From the NCBI RefSeq assembly GCF_000001735.4, contig NC_003075.7:2233001-2297000 (forward strand): 64,000 bases of DNA, read 5' to 3'. The position numbers and the translations under genes were made by a program. This document shows positions 1 through 13,090 of this stretch, in pieces (position 1 is the stretch's first letter; each line of letters begins with the position of its first letter). Origin of the DNA: Arabidopsis thaliana. Lineage: Eukaryota > Streptophyta > Magnoliopsida > Brassicales > Brassicaceae. The notes beneath the pieces were generated by a model that saw only the letters and a program-made list of their open reading frames with translations, was not told the DNA's origin and searched no databases.

Positions 1-1638
1 GTCCTCTTGCAACTCCTTCTATGATTCTGTACCTCACATCCCATGTAAGAAGCCAACGTTTGTCTTCGTCTACATATTTTGAAAGAACTCTTTAGTCTGA
101 TTAACAAGTTTTGTGTACATTGGTCATGTAAAGGCTTACCAAAGATAAAGTGATCAAGACTTGAATTAGGGACATGCTCGTAGACAAGAATCTCTTCATT
201 TCCTTCATTACAGAATCCAAGAAGCTTAACTAGATTCCTATGTTGGAGTCTTGTCAAGAGTAAGACTTCATTCTTAAACTCTAGTTCTCCTTGTCCTGAG
301 CCTCCAGCTAATCTCTTTACCGCTATCTCTTGCCCGCTCGGTAATATCCCCTGAGACCGGTATAAGATCACTGACCAAAATCTAAAGATTTTGATAACAC
401 TTTACAAGGTTTGATGAAATTTCTTACCTTGTAGACAGATCCAAACCCACCTTGTCCAAGCTTATTTTCAAGGGAGAACTCATTGGTTGCAATTAAGATC
501 ATGCCAAGATCAAATCTTAACGTAGCTTGACCATCAGAATCAGAATTCTCTGCACATATTTTGAAGCTTTTTTCATTCAAAACAACACTCCATAACTTTC
601 CAAATGTTTACTCAAAATTCTTGATACTCACTATTGATTTCAGTATAAATCCTCCTCCGCATCCGGCGATAAGCAAGCACGAAAGCGACAAACACGGCAA
701 GATTTATGCCCGTAGGGAAAACAACAACCACAACGCTCCATGGTTGAAACATTCTTCCTGAAGAAAAGGTTAATGTCAAGTCAATTCAAGATTTCATCAA
801 GAAAATCAATTCTAGTACCTTTCTTGACCCGATAATCTTGTCGAGTTTGAGGAGATCGAGGAGGCGCGGGAACTCTCTCTAGGTTATCGAAAGCTCCTGC
901 GAATCTGTAATCATCCCATCGGAAATAACAACTAGGACGGGCAACTGTTCCTCCAACTCTGTCCCAGTTATGTTCTTGATTATACCTAACATTTTCTCTC
1001 AGACAATGATTACAGTCACTGGAAGATAAATCAGGTGTGCATTGCATCAACATATTAACCTCAGGAGTGTCTGTAAACTCTGCACTTGAGACTCCATAAT
1101 ACTTCAATACCGAAGACTCATCAGCTGTGGACGCAACCTCAACTGTTCGATTAGCCCTGGCGGCAAACTCTTGGCTGATTCGGGTTAGATTGGAAGAGGG
1201 GTCAAGACTCGAGTGAGGAACATTCCCTATTGGCTCAAGCTTTAGTTTGCCAAATCTATGGATATTTGAGTAGCGTACTAGACAAGAAACGTTTGCATCG
1301 TTTTCGGAATCCCAGTGATATGCTTCTGTTTTGCCTCGGCATTGTGTTAACAGAGTCCTACTTGCTCTATCGACGCAGCGACGACAAGCTTGAACTTCGT
1401 AGTGTTTTCGACATAGGGCAAGAGCGTAAACTCCGTCTAGCGAAACGTTGTAGAAACCACGTTCTCGTATGACGTTTGAAGCAAGAGAAGGCAAGAGAGA
1501 TTCGAGGTTTTCAACGTAGCTTGTGTTTGGAGAGAAGTCTTCGTCGCCGCAGACGAAGGTAGTGTGAACGCCATTGATGTTGAAGAGAAGAAATAAGAGA
1601 AGAAAACAAGGGATGTGGAAAAGATTGGATCTTTCCAT
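1..1638 (-). CDS. Cysteine-rich receptor-like kinase (CRK), 3' part outside the window
   Basis: Predicted plasma-membrane receptor kinase of the DUF26 (Gnk2/stress-antifung) class. Exons on minus: 1638-819, 757-632, 549-428, 350-140 and 69-1 (continues off the left edge); all junctions are GT-AG and keep frame. The ATG at 1636-1638 opens a hydrophobic signal peptide. Two DUF26 repeats follow, each with C-X8-C-X2-C ([13 protein letters not shown] near residue 75, [13 protein letters not shown] near residue 200). Exon 2 holds one membrane span ([17 protein letters not shown]) and a basic stop-transfer tail. The kinase begins with [10 protein letters not shown], then the lysine motif AVKRL, then [17 protein letters not shown]. 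The catalytic and activation loops lie outside the window. It stands head-to-head with the CRK at 5411. From memory it is closest to the Arabidopsis CRK26-29 clade. Nothing visible is broken. Confidence 0.93.
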
Positions 1639-1673
1639 TTATCTATTAACGTTTCCTTATTAAAACCTATTGT

Positions 1674-1785
1674 TTGGCTTTAAATAAACAGATTTTGATT
1701 TGTATTTATTCTCTTGGAGAATTGTGGATCAAATACGAAGAGACTTTTCTATCACGAACACTTGACTTTTAGGGTGACGTAAGGA
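1674..1785 (-). promoter_or_regulatory. Probable promoter of the left CRK
   Basis: A TTTAAATA-type TATA-like stretch near 1678, about 40 bp upstream of the ATG, and farther up a W-box core (TTGAC at 1762-1766) beside a TGACG element at about 1775. More TTGAC/GTCAA cores occur up to about 2030. W-box and TGACG sites are known targets of WRKY and TGA factors in defence genes. Role inferred, not shown. Confidence 0.35.
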
Positions 1786-3199
1786 GCAAGGCAAAAAGAC
1801 TTTTCTTCCCTAAATTGCGCTTACGTAAACGATACGTCGAACACTTCGTTGTCATTATGCCTTAAGTGGCATGTAAATGTCTTCGATAGTAACACTGGAA
1901 AGAGCGACGTCGTTTCCGCTTCCAAATAGTTTGGAAACTACAAGGGAATGAATATGAAACGAGTCAAGGCCTAGTACGGGTTTCATATACTGTCAAGGAT
2001 CAAAGGACAAGTGAAAGTCAAATTAGGTGACCAAAAATGGTTTCAACTTTCATGACTTATTAAAAATTAAGAAATTTTCACAAAAGTGGATGAAATTTTT
2101 TTTGCTCTCATCGTTTGGATAAATGAGAGTTGGTTTTCACGTTTTCCCTTTTGAAACATTTTGTGACTGAAATACCCTTAATAGAATCAACCAATCGCAC
2201 AGTTGCAGTTGGTTTTGGTTTAGTTTTTTTTGCAGTTTGGTTTTGCGAAAAAAAAAAAAAAAACTGAAACGAAGAAAACGAGAAAGAGACGGAGAGATCC
2301 GAGAGAAAAGTAGAAATAATTTCGAAATTCATTCATCCACTCCTTCATTTTTCGACATTACCGTTCAAATTGTTGGGTAATTGATTTGAGGCATCCTATT
2401 GAACTTTAAAATTGAGAAACAAATTTCATGTTTTCAGAGATGAACAAAATACAAAAAAAACCAAAAATTCAAACACTTTAGCTTTTAAAACTAAAAATAC
2501 TCTAGGTTTACAAGATTTATTTGTAAAAAGTATTCAAAATGAAAAAAAAAATGAGATTTTGAAAAAACTGGTAAAGACGGCCGCAAAATTAGGTTTGCAA
2601 AAAAGGATACAGAGGTTGAAGATGACTGAAAAATTACAGTTATAACCTTCATCGAATTTCTTTTGTGTACGTATATTCAATTTACAATGTACGTACACGA
2701 ACTTATTTAGTGGAACGTATATGGTACGATTTCTAATAACTTAAGCTATTTTATTACATATTCTTATATCTCAATAATCTCCATACATACATAATAATTA
2801 AATAAAAATATATGGTGAAATAATATTTGTTCCTCATATTGAAAAATTATGTACGTATATGTGCAATAATGTACGTACATTTTTGTTGGTAAATTAATGT
2901 ATGTACATGTGTAGTAATATACGTACATCTTTGTTTGTGAATTAAATTATTAAGAAAAATTTATTGATTCAATAATAAACCGATATTGACAATGACTGAG
3001 ATATATTCTAAGACTTTCATACGATGTGATTTTGAAACATTCTGAATTCCTGACGACTTGAGCAGTCAAATGTCATGGACAGGTATCATCAACGCATACT
3101 ATCTCCAATCTTGTAGGACATGACCTAGGTTGCTTATAGCAAAAACATTGTTTGATTGCGAGATAAGACATTGTTTGTTGTATGACTTTTCTGTTCTTA
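1786..3199. other. Intergenic AT-rich DNA with GTACGTAC-rich stretch
   Basis: No gene recognised. From about 2665 to 2930 the palindrome GTACGTAC or one-base variants occurs at least five times, and it recurs at about 3224 and 3332 inside the degraded MULE fragment to the right. Short ORFs at 2108-2332 and 2412-2645 are low-complexity Lys/Asn or Phe/Ser-rich and look non-coding. Confidence 0.4.
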
Positions 3200-4075
3200 A
3201 AAATACTCCTCAATCTATAGTGTACGTACATTGGTACAAACCATGTTGACACGTACTTCTTGGAGTCACAGCTGGTGTACGGTCACCCGAGTGAGAAATG
3301 TTATCTTTGTTAGGTACACGCTGACTTGTGTACGTACACGCTGCCAACAGCCGACTGAATTCCCCTGGACGTTGAACAGTCAGTTGAGTGAAAATGAAGT
3401 CCTCCTCAACATTCCCTATTCCATATTCTTCTACAATTACATCGTTCCACTTGTTGTAATCATAATCTTCGCCACTACTTTCACTACCATCGATAGTAGG
3501 ATCGAGGGTACTTCTCCCATAGATCCATAGTCACCCTGATAATCATCATACCCATCACCATTTTCGTTGTCCCCCTCCTATTCATCTTCATCTGTTTTAC
3601 CGTCTTCAACGTCGTCTTGCTCATCTAGCGCCTCATTATTTTCATCAACATTTGAAACACTATCACACACATGGTCACTTTCAGCATCGTCACCATGAGT
3701 CCTAGAGACATTATTTCCGAGTGTCTTGACGGTTGTAATGAAAGAGACAAACAAGTTAAGAAAAAGATACCCACCACGAATCAAAAAGAACGTATCTAAC
3801 CCCACTTGACTGTCAATGTAGACAGGAGGGCGTTTAGTATCTATCATCACTGACATCTCTCCCGGCATCCAGTAACTAATTATGGGATTGATCTCTGCGG
3901 ACTTCAAACTGAAAGCCTCGCTTAGTGTACGTCATATTTTCCTTAACACGTACACATCGACCAAACATGTCTTCCTCTGGTTCAAATTTCCATTCTTCTT
4001 CTTTGCATCTCCACTCACCGACCATAGTAAATACGGGAATATCCATTACCCAACTGCATCATAAATTCAGGAGAA
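3200..4075 (-). pseudogene. Degraded N-terminal fragment of a MULE (mudrA-type) transposase
   Basis: Reading minus from about 4064, the translation gives a short beta-rich start (VGEWRCKEEEWKFEPEED, then RCVRVKENMTYTKRGF) like the N-terminal module of plant mudrA transposases and parallel to VLVGGWECKDNGEWRF in the MULE at 12.6 kb. It continues in another frame at 3907-3578 with SYWMPGEMSVMIDTKRPPVY and an acidic Asp/Glu tail, then after a frame change with a further acidic stretch to about 3200. No MuDR, DDE or SWIM domain follows, so this is a 5' piece only, broken by frameshifts. Assignment rests on motif resemblance and the shared acidic linker. Confidence 0.6.
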
Positions 4076-5280
4076 ACCCATTAAATGCAACTGAAAACAT
4101 GATTATATCTACAAAAACAAATAGAATTTCGATATACACACTTATAAACATAAATATCTACTCATTTAGCATTTTCAACCAACAAAATAGGAAATAAAAG
4201 ATTTCTGGGTTTTTCTATAAAAAACAAAGTTGATTTCGAATACAATGAAGATCATAGTGTGTTATAACAAAAAACTTCTTAAAACCTTCATTAGTTACAC
4301 GATAATGCTTGTCTTGGCTCCAAACTTCGTAAATAAACAAGATCAACCCTTCTTCAGCATCACATTCCTTCGTAAAATAAATTTTGTTTCTGGGTTCATC
4401 TTTAATTCAACAATTATTATCTCAAATATTAATCCAAAGTAATAATGATTTTGCATTAATTGTGACAAGAGTCACGTCTAAACTTTTTGGGCATTAAATA
4501 TTGATGGCAAATTGTTTTTCAATGTTAGTAAGCCCCCCTTTTAACTGTACAACCGCACAAATCAATGTTTCTCCAAAATATCTTTAACCAAACCGGAATA
4601 GTGTACCTAACTAAATCGTCTAACTTAACCGTACATTCAAACAATATCTAGTTACGCTGGTAAGGGTAAAATGGTCAAATTTCAGCTGAAAAGATAAAAC
4701 ATGAAAACTACCTTTGACTTTGCCAATCTCTGAAAATAAAACATAGTCAAAGGGTGTGACCTGCAAATTACCTTACAAATTCTCCTTCTCCTTTTTTTTT
4801 TTTTAATATCTGAAAATTCAAGTCCAAAGACTCTATTTTTTCCCGAGGCGGGATCTACAGTAGGTTAAACTCATCTCTTTTAGATAAGAGATCTCTTTCA
4901 ACATGCCTCGAACCCTACACCTCCACTTGAGAGATTTACCATTGGACTAACCGCACGTTAGAAAAAATTCAAATTCTCGTTTAACAATGCGTTGAAGACA
5001 AAAAGTCTATACGGGATAAAAAACTATTTAAAATGAAAAAATAAATCATTAAAAAAAAGGATATCTTAGATCAACATCACAATTTTTTTATTTAGATTTG
5101 ATTATCAATTTTCTTTTTTAAAATCACCTCATCAGAATTTATCAAGAAACAATTTTAGCTAGGTCACCTCTAATAAGTGAAATCATTAAACAACGATATA
5201 AACAATTATGAAAGTGTTACTCCAAAATTTTATTGTAACAAGTACTAGCTATTACAATTAAATTTTAAGAATATGCTACC
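4076..5280. other. Non-coding intergenic DNA apart from the SINE
   Basis: AT-rich. The small ORFs at 4230-4442 and 3882-4197 are Ile/Asn/Phe-rich with no recognisable domain. Nothing else supported. Confidence 0.5.
4822..4963 (-). mobile_element. tRNA-derived SINE
   Basis: On the minus strand it starts with a box-A-like GGTTAGTCCAATGG (4939-4952) followed about 25 bases later by a box B, GGTTCGAGGC (4905-4914), the spacing of an internal Pol III promoter. It ends in an A-run (T-run at 4836-4841 on plus). Flanks carry a short direct repeat AAAATTCAA (4813-4821 and 4964-4972) consistent with a target duplication. SINE family not identified. Confidence 0.65.
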
Positions 5281-5285
5281 ACACC

Positions 5286-5350
5286 TAGTCAAGTCAACTA
5301 GTACCCATTTCTCACGTCACATATTAACATGCAATGACGGGTTATAAATT
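5286..5350 (+). promoter_or_regulatory. Probable promoter of the CRK at 5411: paired W-box cores and TATA
   Basis: Two adjacent GTCAA cores (W-box complement) at 5288-5292 and 5293-5297, then CACGTCAC at about 5312, and TATAAAT at about 5343, 65 bp before the ATG. The same paired GTCAAGTCAA arrangement stands before the CRK at 26580, suggesting shared ancestral regulation. Confidence 0.5.
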
Positions 5351-5410
5351 AATCTATCCTATAATGAGAGGAAAAAAAAACCATTTTAACAACCTTATCA
5401 ATTTGTGTAA

Positions 5411-7767
5411 ATGGGAAAGAGTTGTGTTGTGACTAGTTCCTTCTCGCTTCTCCTTCTCTTCCTTCAAACCCTAAAATATGTTCATGCCGGTTTCATTTGC
5501 TACGGCGACTTTTTCAATGTTAACTACGGCGTCAGTCGAACGTATCTCTTCTCTTCTCTTCCTTCTAACGTCGTTTCTAACGGCGGTTTCTACAACGCAT
5601 CGTTTGGCAGAGATTCCAAAAACAACAGAGTCCACGTTGTTGCCTTATGCAGACGAGGCTACGAGAAGCAAGCTTGTAAGACATGTCTCGAACATGTGAT
5701 TGAAGACACAAAATCCAAGTGTCCTCGCCAAAAAGAGTCTTTCTCGTGGGTCACTGATGAATTCGACGACGTTTCTTGCTCTCTACGTTACACCAACCAC
5801 TCAACTCTTGGCAAACTCGAGCTCTTACCAAATACTATTAACCCTAACCCTAACAGTATAGATTCCAAATTCAACAACATGGCCATGTTCAGCCAAGAAT
5901 GGATTGCAATGGTTAACCGGACACTCGAGGCTGCTTCCACCGCTGAGAATTCCTCAGTCCTTAAGTACTACAGCGCAACAAGAACAGAGTTCACACAAAT
6001 TTCAGATGTTTACGCGTTGATGCAGTGCGTGCCTGATCTATCGCCAGGCAACTGCAAGAGATGTCTTAGAGAGTGTGTGAATGACTTTCAGAAGCAGTTT
6101 TGGGGAAGACAAGGAGGTGGGGTTAGTCGGCCTAGCTGTTATTTCCGGTGGGATCTTTATCCGTACTACAGAGCTTTTGACAATGTTGTAAGAGTTCCTG
6201 CTCCTCCTCCTCAAGCTTCTTCTACTATTATCGATTACGGGAGAGACGAGAAAAGTTTTCAAGGAAGCAACATAGCAATTATTGTGGTCCCTTCAGTCAT
6301 CAATCTCATCATATTTGTGGTTCTAATATTCTCTTGGAAGAGAAAGCAGTCACACACCATAATCAATGGTAAAGTCTTTTAAAATAAGCAACATATATAT
6401 TCCTTATCTTACTAAGAGTTTGGTTTTAAACTTGACATGTTTTATTTGATGACGTGCAGATGTTTTTGATTCAAATAATGGTCAATCTATGTTACGTTTT
6501 GATCTTCGAATGATTGTAACTGCAACCAATAACTTCTCTCTTGAAAATAAGCTTGGCCAAGGTGGATTTGGATCTGTCTACAAGGTAAAGAAACTAGTAA
6601 GAAGAGTCCTAACAAAATCTTAAGATGGGTCAGTGATCTTTAATTATAGCATGAGAATTCGTTTTCAGGGAATATTACCAAGCGGGCAAGAGATAGCGGT
6701 AAAGAGATTAAGAAAAGGTTCAGGACAAGGAGGTATGGAGTTCAAGAACGAGGTCTTACTCTTGACAAGACTCCAACATAGGAATCTGGTTAAGCTTCTT
6801 GGGTTTTGTAATGAAAAAGATGAAGAGATTCTTGTCTACGAGTTTGTCCCCAATTCAAGCCTTGACCACTTCATATTCGGTGAGCCTTCGCGAGACGAGA
6901 CTTTGCATCTTTGCATGTTACACTACTTTTAGAAAACAAGAAAAAAAAACTGTTTCTTTGAGATGTGCAGATGAAGAAAAACGCCGAGTTCTGACATGGG
7001 ATGTGAGGTATACAATCATAGAAGGAGTTGCAAGAGGGCTTCTTTATCTCCATGAAGATTCTCAGTTGAGGATTATACACAGAGATTTGAAGGCAAGCAA
7101 TATCCTTTTAGACGCGGAGATGAACCCTAAGGTTGCAGATTTTGGGATGGCAAGGCTGTTCGATATGGACGAGACTCGAGGACAGACAAGCAGAGTAGTT
7201 GGAACATAGTAAGTAAGCTCTGTTTTTATTTTTAAAGATTCTTTGATCAGCATCACTATTAATATGATTTGGTTAATGCAGTGGATATATGGCTCCAGAA
7301 TACGCGACATACGGACAATTCTCGACAAAATCTGATGTTTATAGCTTTGGTGTCATGCTTCTAGAGATGATAAGTGGTAAAAGCAACAAAAAGTTGGAAA
7401 AAGAAGAAGAGGAAGAAGAAGAAGAGCTTCCAGCTTTTGTAAGCTTATCACTTATGTCGATCATCTTTACTCTTCTTCTTCATCTTCTTATCGAAATTTT
7501 AAAAATTATTTGCAGGTGTGGAAGAGGTGGATTGAAGGAAGATTTGCAGAGATCATTGATCCTTTGGCTGCTCCGAGTAACAATATCTCAATAAACGAAG
7601 TAATGAAGCTCATTCACATAGGTTTGTTGTGTGTTCAAGAGGATATTTCCAAAAGACCTAGCATTAATTCAATCCTCTTTTGGCTTGAGAGACACGCTAC
7701 TATCACAATGCCTGTGCCCACGCCTGTTGCTTATCTTACGCGACCATCGTTATCACTTGGTCATTAA
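5411..7767 (+). CDS. CRK27-like: Cysteine-rich receptor-like kinase, complete, intron 1 absent
   Basis: Predicted membrane receptor Ser/Thr kinase, 646 aa. Exons 5411-6368, 6460-6584, 6669-6879, 6971-7208, 7282-7438, 7516-7767; all introns GT-AG, sum divisible by three. Signal peptide (about 1-26), two DUF26 repeats ([26 protein letters not shown]), then a membrane span ([20 protein letters not shown]) encoded in exon 1. The other CRKs here place the span in a separate exon, so this gene appears to have lost intron 1. Kinase: [17 protein letters not shown]-type [33 protein letters not shown] Glu-rich insert ([12 protein letters not shown]) follows the SGKSNK segment. The C terminus ends PSLSLGH. 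From memory it resembles CRK27; this needs checking. The reading frame is intact, so it is probably functional. Confidence 0.95.
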
Positions 7768-8964
7768 TGAACCGTCAATCATGTATGTTTTATACCTATT
7801 TGTCTCTCTCTGTACAATGAATGACAAATGTTGAGAAAAGAGATGCCGTGTAATGTAAGCAAACTTATGTTTGATTTGTGCTAAACTTATTTATATTAAA
7901 TGAATATTTGATATAGCCAGCGTTTTGGATAATGTTGGAAATTGGACTGAAACGGAGGAACGCATAGATGAAATTAAAGTCCAATTTCTATGAAAGTTCA
8001 CACGAGCAGAAACAAAAACTTTGATCTAATGTAAGAGGAAATGCGTGCGGTAGGGGTTGCGTAGTCATAAAGAAAGGACATTGAACAAAGGCACATTTTT
8101 AAACTTATATGTAAGAGCATCATGGGCTCTTAACCATATTTAGAATTTAAATATTGCACAATCAAAATACCCCTCATGAGTTTTTATTTTTGACAACTCC
8201 AATGGTAGAAGTTCTAATGAGGCTCTTAAAATTTAAATTTTTGAAATTTATATGTGTTTGTGTAACACCCCGATTTCAGGAATATGGTGGTGCATACGGT
8301 GAAATTTAAAATAATTGATTTGACCATTTATATTACCAAAATGCATTTATCTTTTCGATCAAAGATGTTGAAAATGCTCAAGTAAATAACATTTGACATT
8401 ATATTTTACTTTTTTCATGTTTACAATAAAGCTTCGTTTTGTATGATCTGAAATATAAAATTTTCTCTATATTTATAACCAATTTACTATAGACTAAATA
8501 TTTTTAAATTACAAATACCGAATGACTAATCCATAAAACTGTGATGGACACCATATATAAAGCTATATTGGACGATTGTGGGTGTTGTTCATTAAATTGA
8601 TGATTTCCACTATGTCAAACCTTTCCTCCAAATTTAAGAATGACAAACTATCCAAAATTATTTTCAAAGATTTTTGAAAGACTCACTACGAGTTTCTCAG
8701 AAATTAACAATTGTTACAATTTTCACTTCTTTTTTCTTCCTGAATTGTCACATTCTTTATACAGTATATGAGTATGACTCGTAGACCAAGCAAAGGAAGA
8801 CTTTTTTGGTCATGCATGCGACCAAAAACAAGTACTTACATAACCATATTGAAAGGACAATATTTTCAATACTTCTAGAGAAGAAAAAAACCCTTAGTTC
8901 ATACGAAGTGATTAAGAAATGTTTACCCTTTCTCTACGGCTATTTGAATTTGAATGGCCATCTT
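7768..8964. other. Intergenic region, no gene
   Basis: The 3' flank of the upstream CRK, then AT-rich DNA. At 8265 the sequence TGTAACACCCCGATTT resembles the terminus of plant Gypsy LTRs, but no second end or coding remnant is seen. Around 8115-8240 two copies of a GGCTCTTAA motif flank a CTCCAATGG stretch of the kind often seen in small plant repeats. Neither is strong enough to name. Confidence 0.35.
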
Positions 8965-9050
8965 TGAAGTCAACCATTACTCAAATTTTTTCATGTGTAC
9001 TCAACCAAAACCCATTCTCTCTCATGTCACCTAATTATACACATATATAA
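8965..9050 (+). promoter_or_regulatory. Probable promoter of the CRK at 9116
   Basis: W-box core complement GTCAA at 8969-8973 and TATATAA at 9044-9050, about 65 bp before the ATG. The stretch just upstream (8850-8950) has a relic copy at 46.1 kb. Confidence 0.4.
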
Positions 9051-9115
9051 ACATTTATTACCTCATTAACAAAAAAAAAAACAATGAACAAAACCCTAAA
9101 CTCCATTGCTTAACA

Positions 9116-11656
<2,541 letters not shown>

Positions 11657-12565
11657 AACCAAGATCTCTCTGTCAACTCTTATATCCAAGTTTTATTCAC
11701 CTAAATTTCACGATATAAACATATGCACAATAAATTAAGTTGTTATTCACCTAAATTTCAATTTCTGACCAAGGAGATGGAAGATATGAGAAGCATATGA
11801 CAGTTTGGTTTGCAACAAGATAAGGAGGGTAGTTACTACTAAATATTTTTCAGTGTATGTATTTTTAAAAACGTTAAACTTTCCGATGCACTTGATGTAA
11901 ACACGTTTTTTCGAATAAATTTTACATTCTATTCAAAAAAAAAATTTCAATTTCTGATCATGGGCTGACCATTGGACAAGTTTTCAGACCATGTCCATTA
12001 AGGACCAACAATTAAAACCCATGAAAAATAATGGTCCAAGTGGACATGACCGTTGGGTTTTAGACAGTCCAATTGACACTTCTACATATATGTATGTATC
12101 TAAATGGGGTTCCAACTCGAAACTCATTATCAATAAGTGGATTGGTTTATGTCTCTTATATACTGTTCAAGTCTCTTCTTTTCTTCCCAGCATTCCAATG
12201 TGAGATATTTCTCCACATCTACTAAAATGGATACATAACATAACAATAATTCAAAATATTCCTTCTATACTTGAGAGTAAAGAATCTTGGTCTTCCATGA
12301 TACTTCCACGCTTCTTCTTTATTTTGTTAGGGTTTTAAATTTATATGCTAAAACAAGTGTTCAAAAAAATGCTAGGCGCTAATCGGGCAGTGATCCAATG
12401 CCTAGCGTCTAGAACGCTTAATTGAAGCCTATATGATTTTAGGCGGTTAAAGCGTTTATAGCCTAAAACATTATATATATATATATTATTATAGATAAAA
12501 ATAATTTAAAATATGCATTAATAAAATAAAAATATTAAATTTATAAACAAAAATTAGATAAAACG
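11657..12565. other. Intergenic DNA with a dispersed GC-richer repeat fragment
   Basis: No gene. At 12370-12470 a locally GC-richer stretch (GCTAGGCGCTAATCGGGC, later GCCTAGCGTCTAGAACGC) stands out from the AT-rich surroundings and is followed by a run of TA dinucleotides (12470-12490). It looks like part of a dispersed repeat I cannot name. Confidence 0.35.
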
Positions 12566-12574
12566 TACATTTAA
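12566..12574. repeat. Target-site duplication, left copy (TACATTTAA)
   Basis: The same nine bases occur at 23835-23843, immediately outside the matching inverted terminus. Nine-base duplications are the hallmark of Mutator-superfamily insertion. Confidence 0.9.
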
Positions 12575-13090
12575 GAGAATCTTGCAAAACCTGCCATATT
12601 CCCCTCAAAATCTTACAATCCCTATCATATTCACAGTCAGCTTACAGAATCTACCACATTTAGCTACACGTGGAAATTCGTGGACGAAATTACCCTTAAG
12701 GTGGGTCAGTGCTCTGACTTAGATGGCGACAGCTTCGTCCAGCGAAAAGAGGCAGCCCCTGTTCCGTAATAAATGTTTCCGTTTCCGATTGGATGTTATG
12801 TGGATTTATTTTTTAAAAATGGTAATATAGGGGTTAGTCACTTTAATTGTTTATTAATGTTGCAGAGGAAAGATGTTGTGTTGAACAGAACAAAGTGGTA
12901 AACTGGGGAATTTGGGAGGTGTTGTTGAAGACACAACCATTTATTGCGGACGAGGTAAAATTTATTATCTGGAATTTCTGTCCTTCGATTCGCTTTAGTT
13001 TGGTAGTTCTATTTGTTTGTTTGGTTGTGATAAATGCAACTACCTCATATTCCAAAATGGTATATTTGTTCTGTTTGAAGAACAGAAAAG

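Noticed and set aside
1230..1472. Plus-strand ORF opposite the left CRK
   Set aside because: Antisense shadow of CRK exon 1; no domain, and the minus strand is clearly coding.
8265..8620. Possible solo Gypsy LTR starting TGTAACACCCCG
   Set aside because: Only one terminus-like word; no matching other end, target duplication or coding trace.
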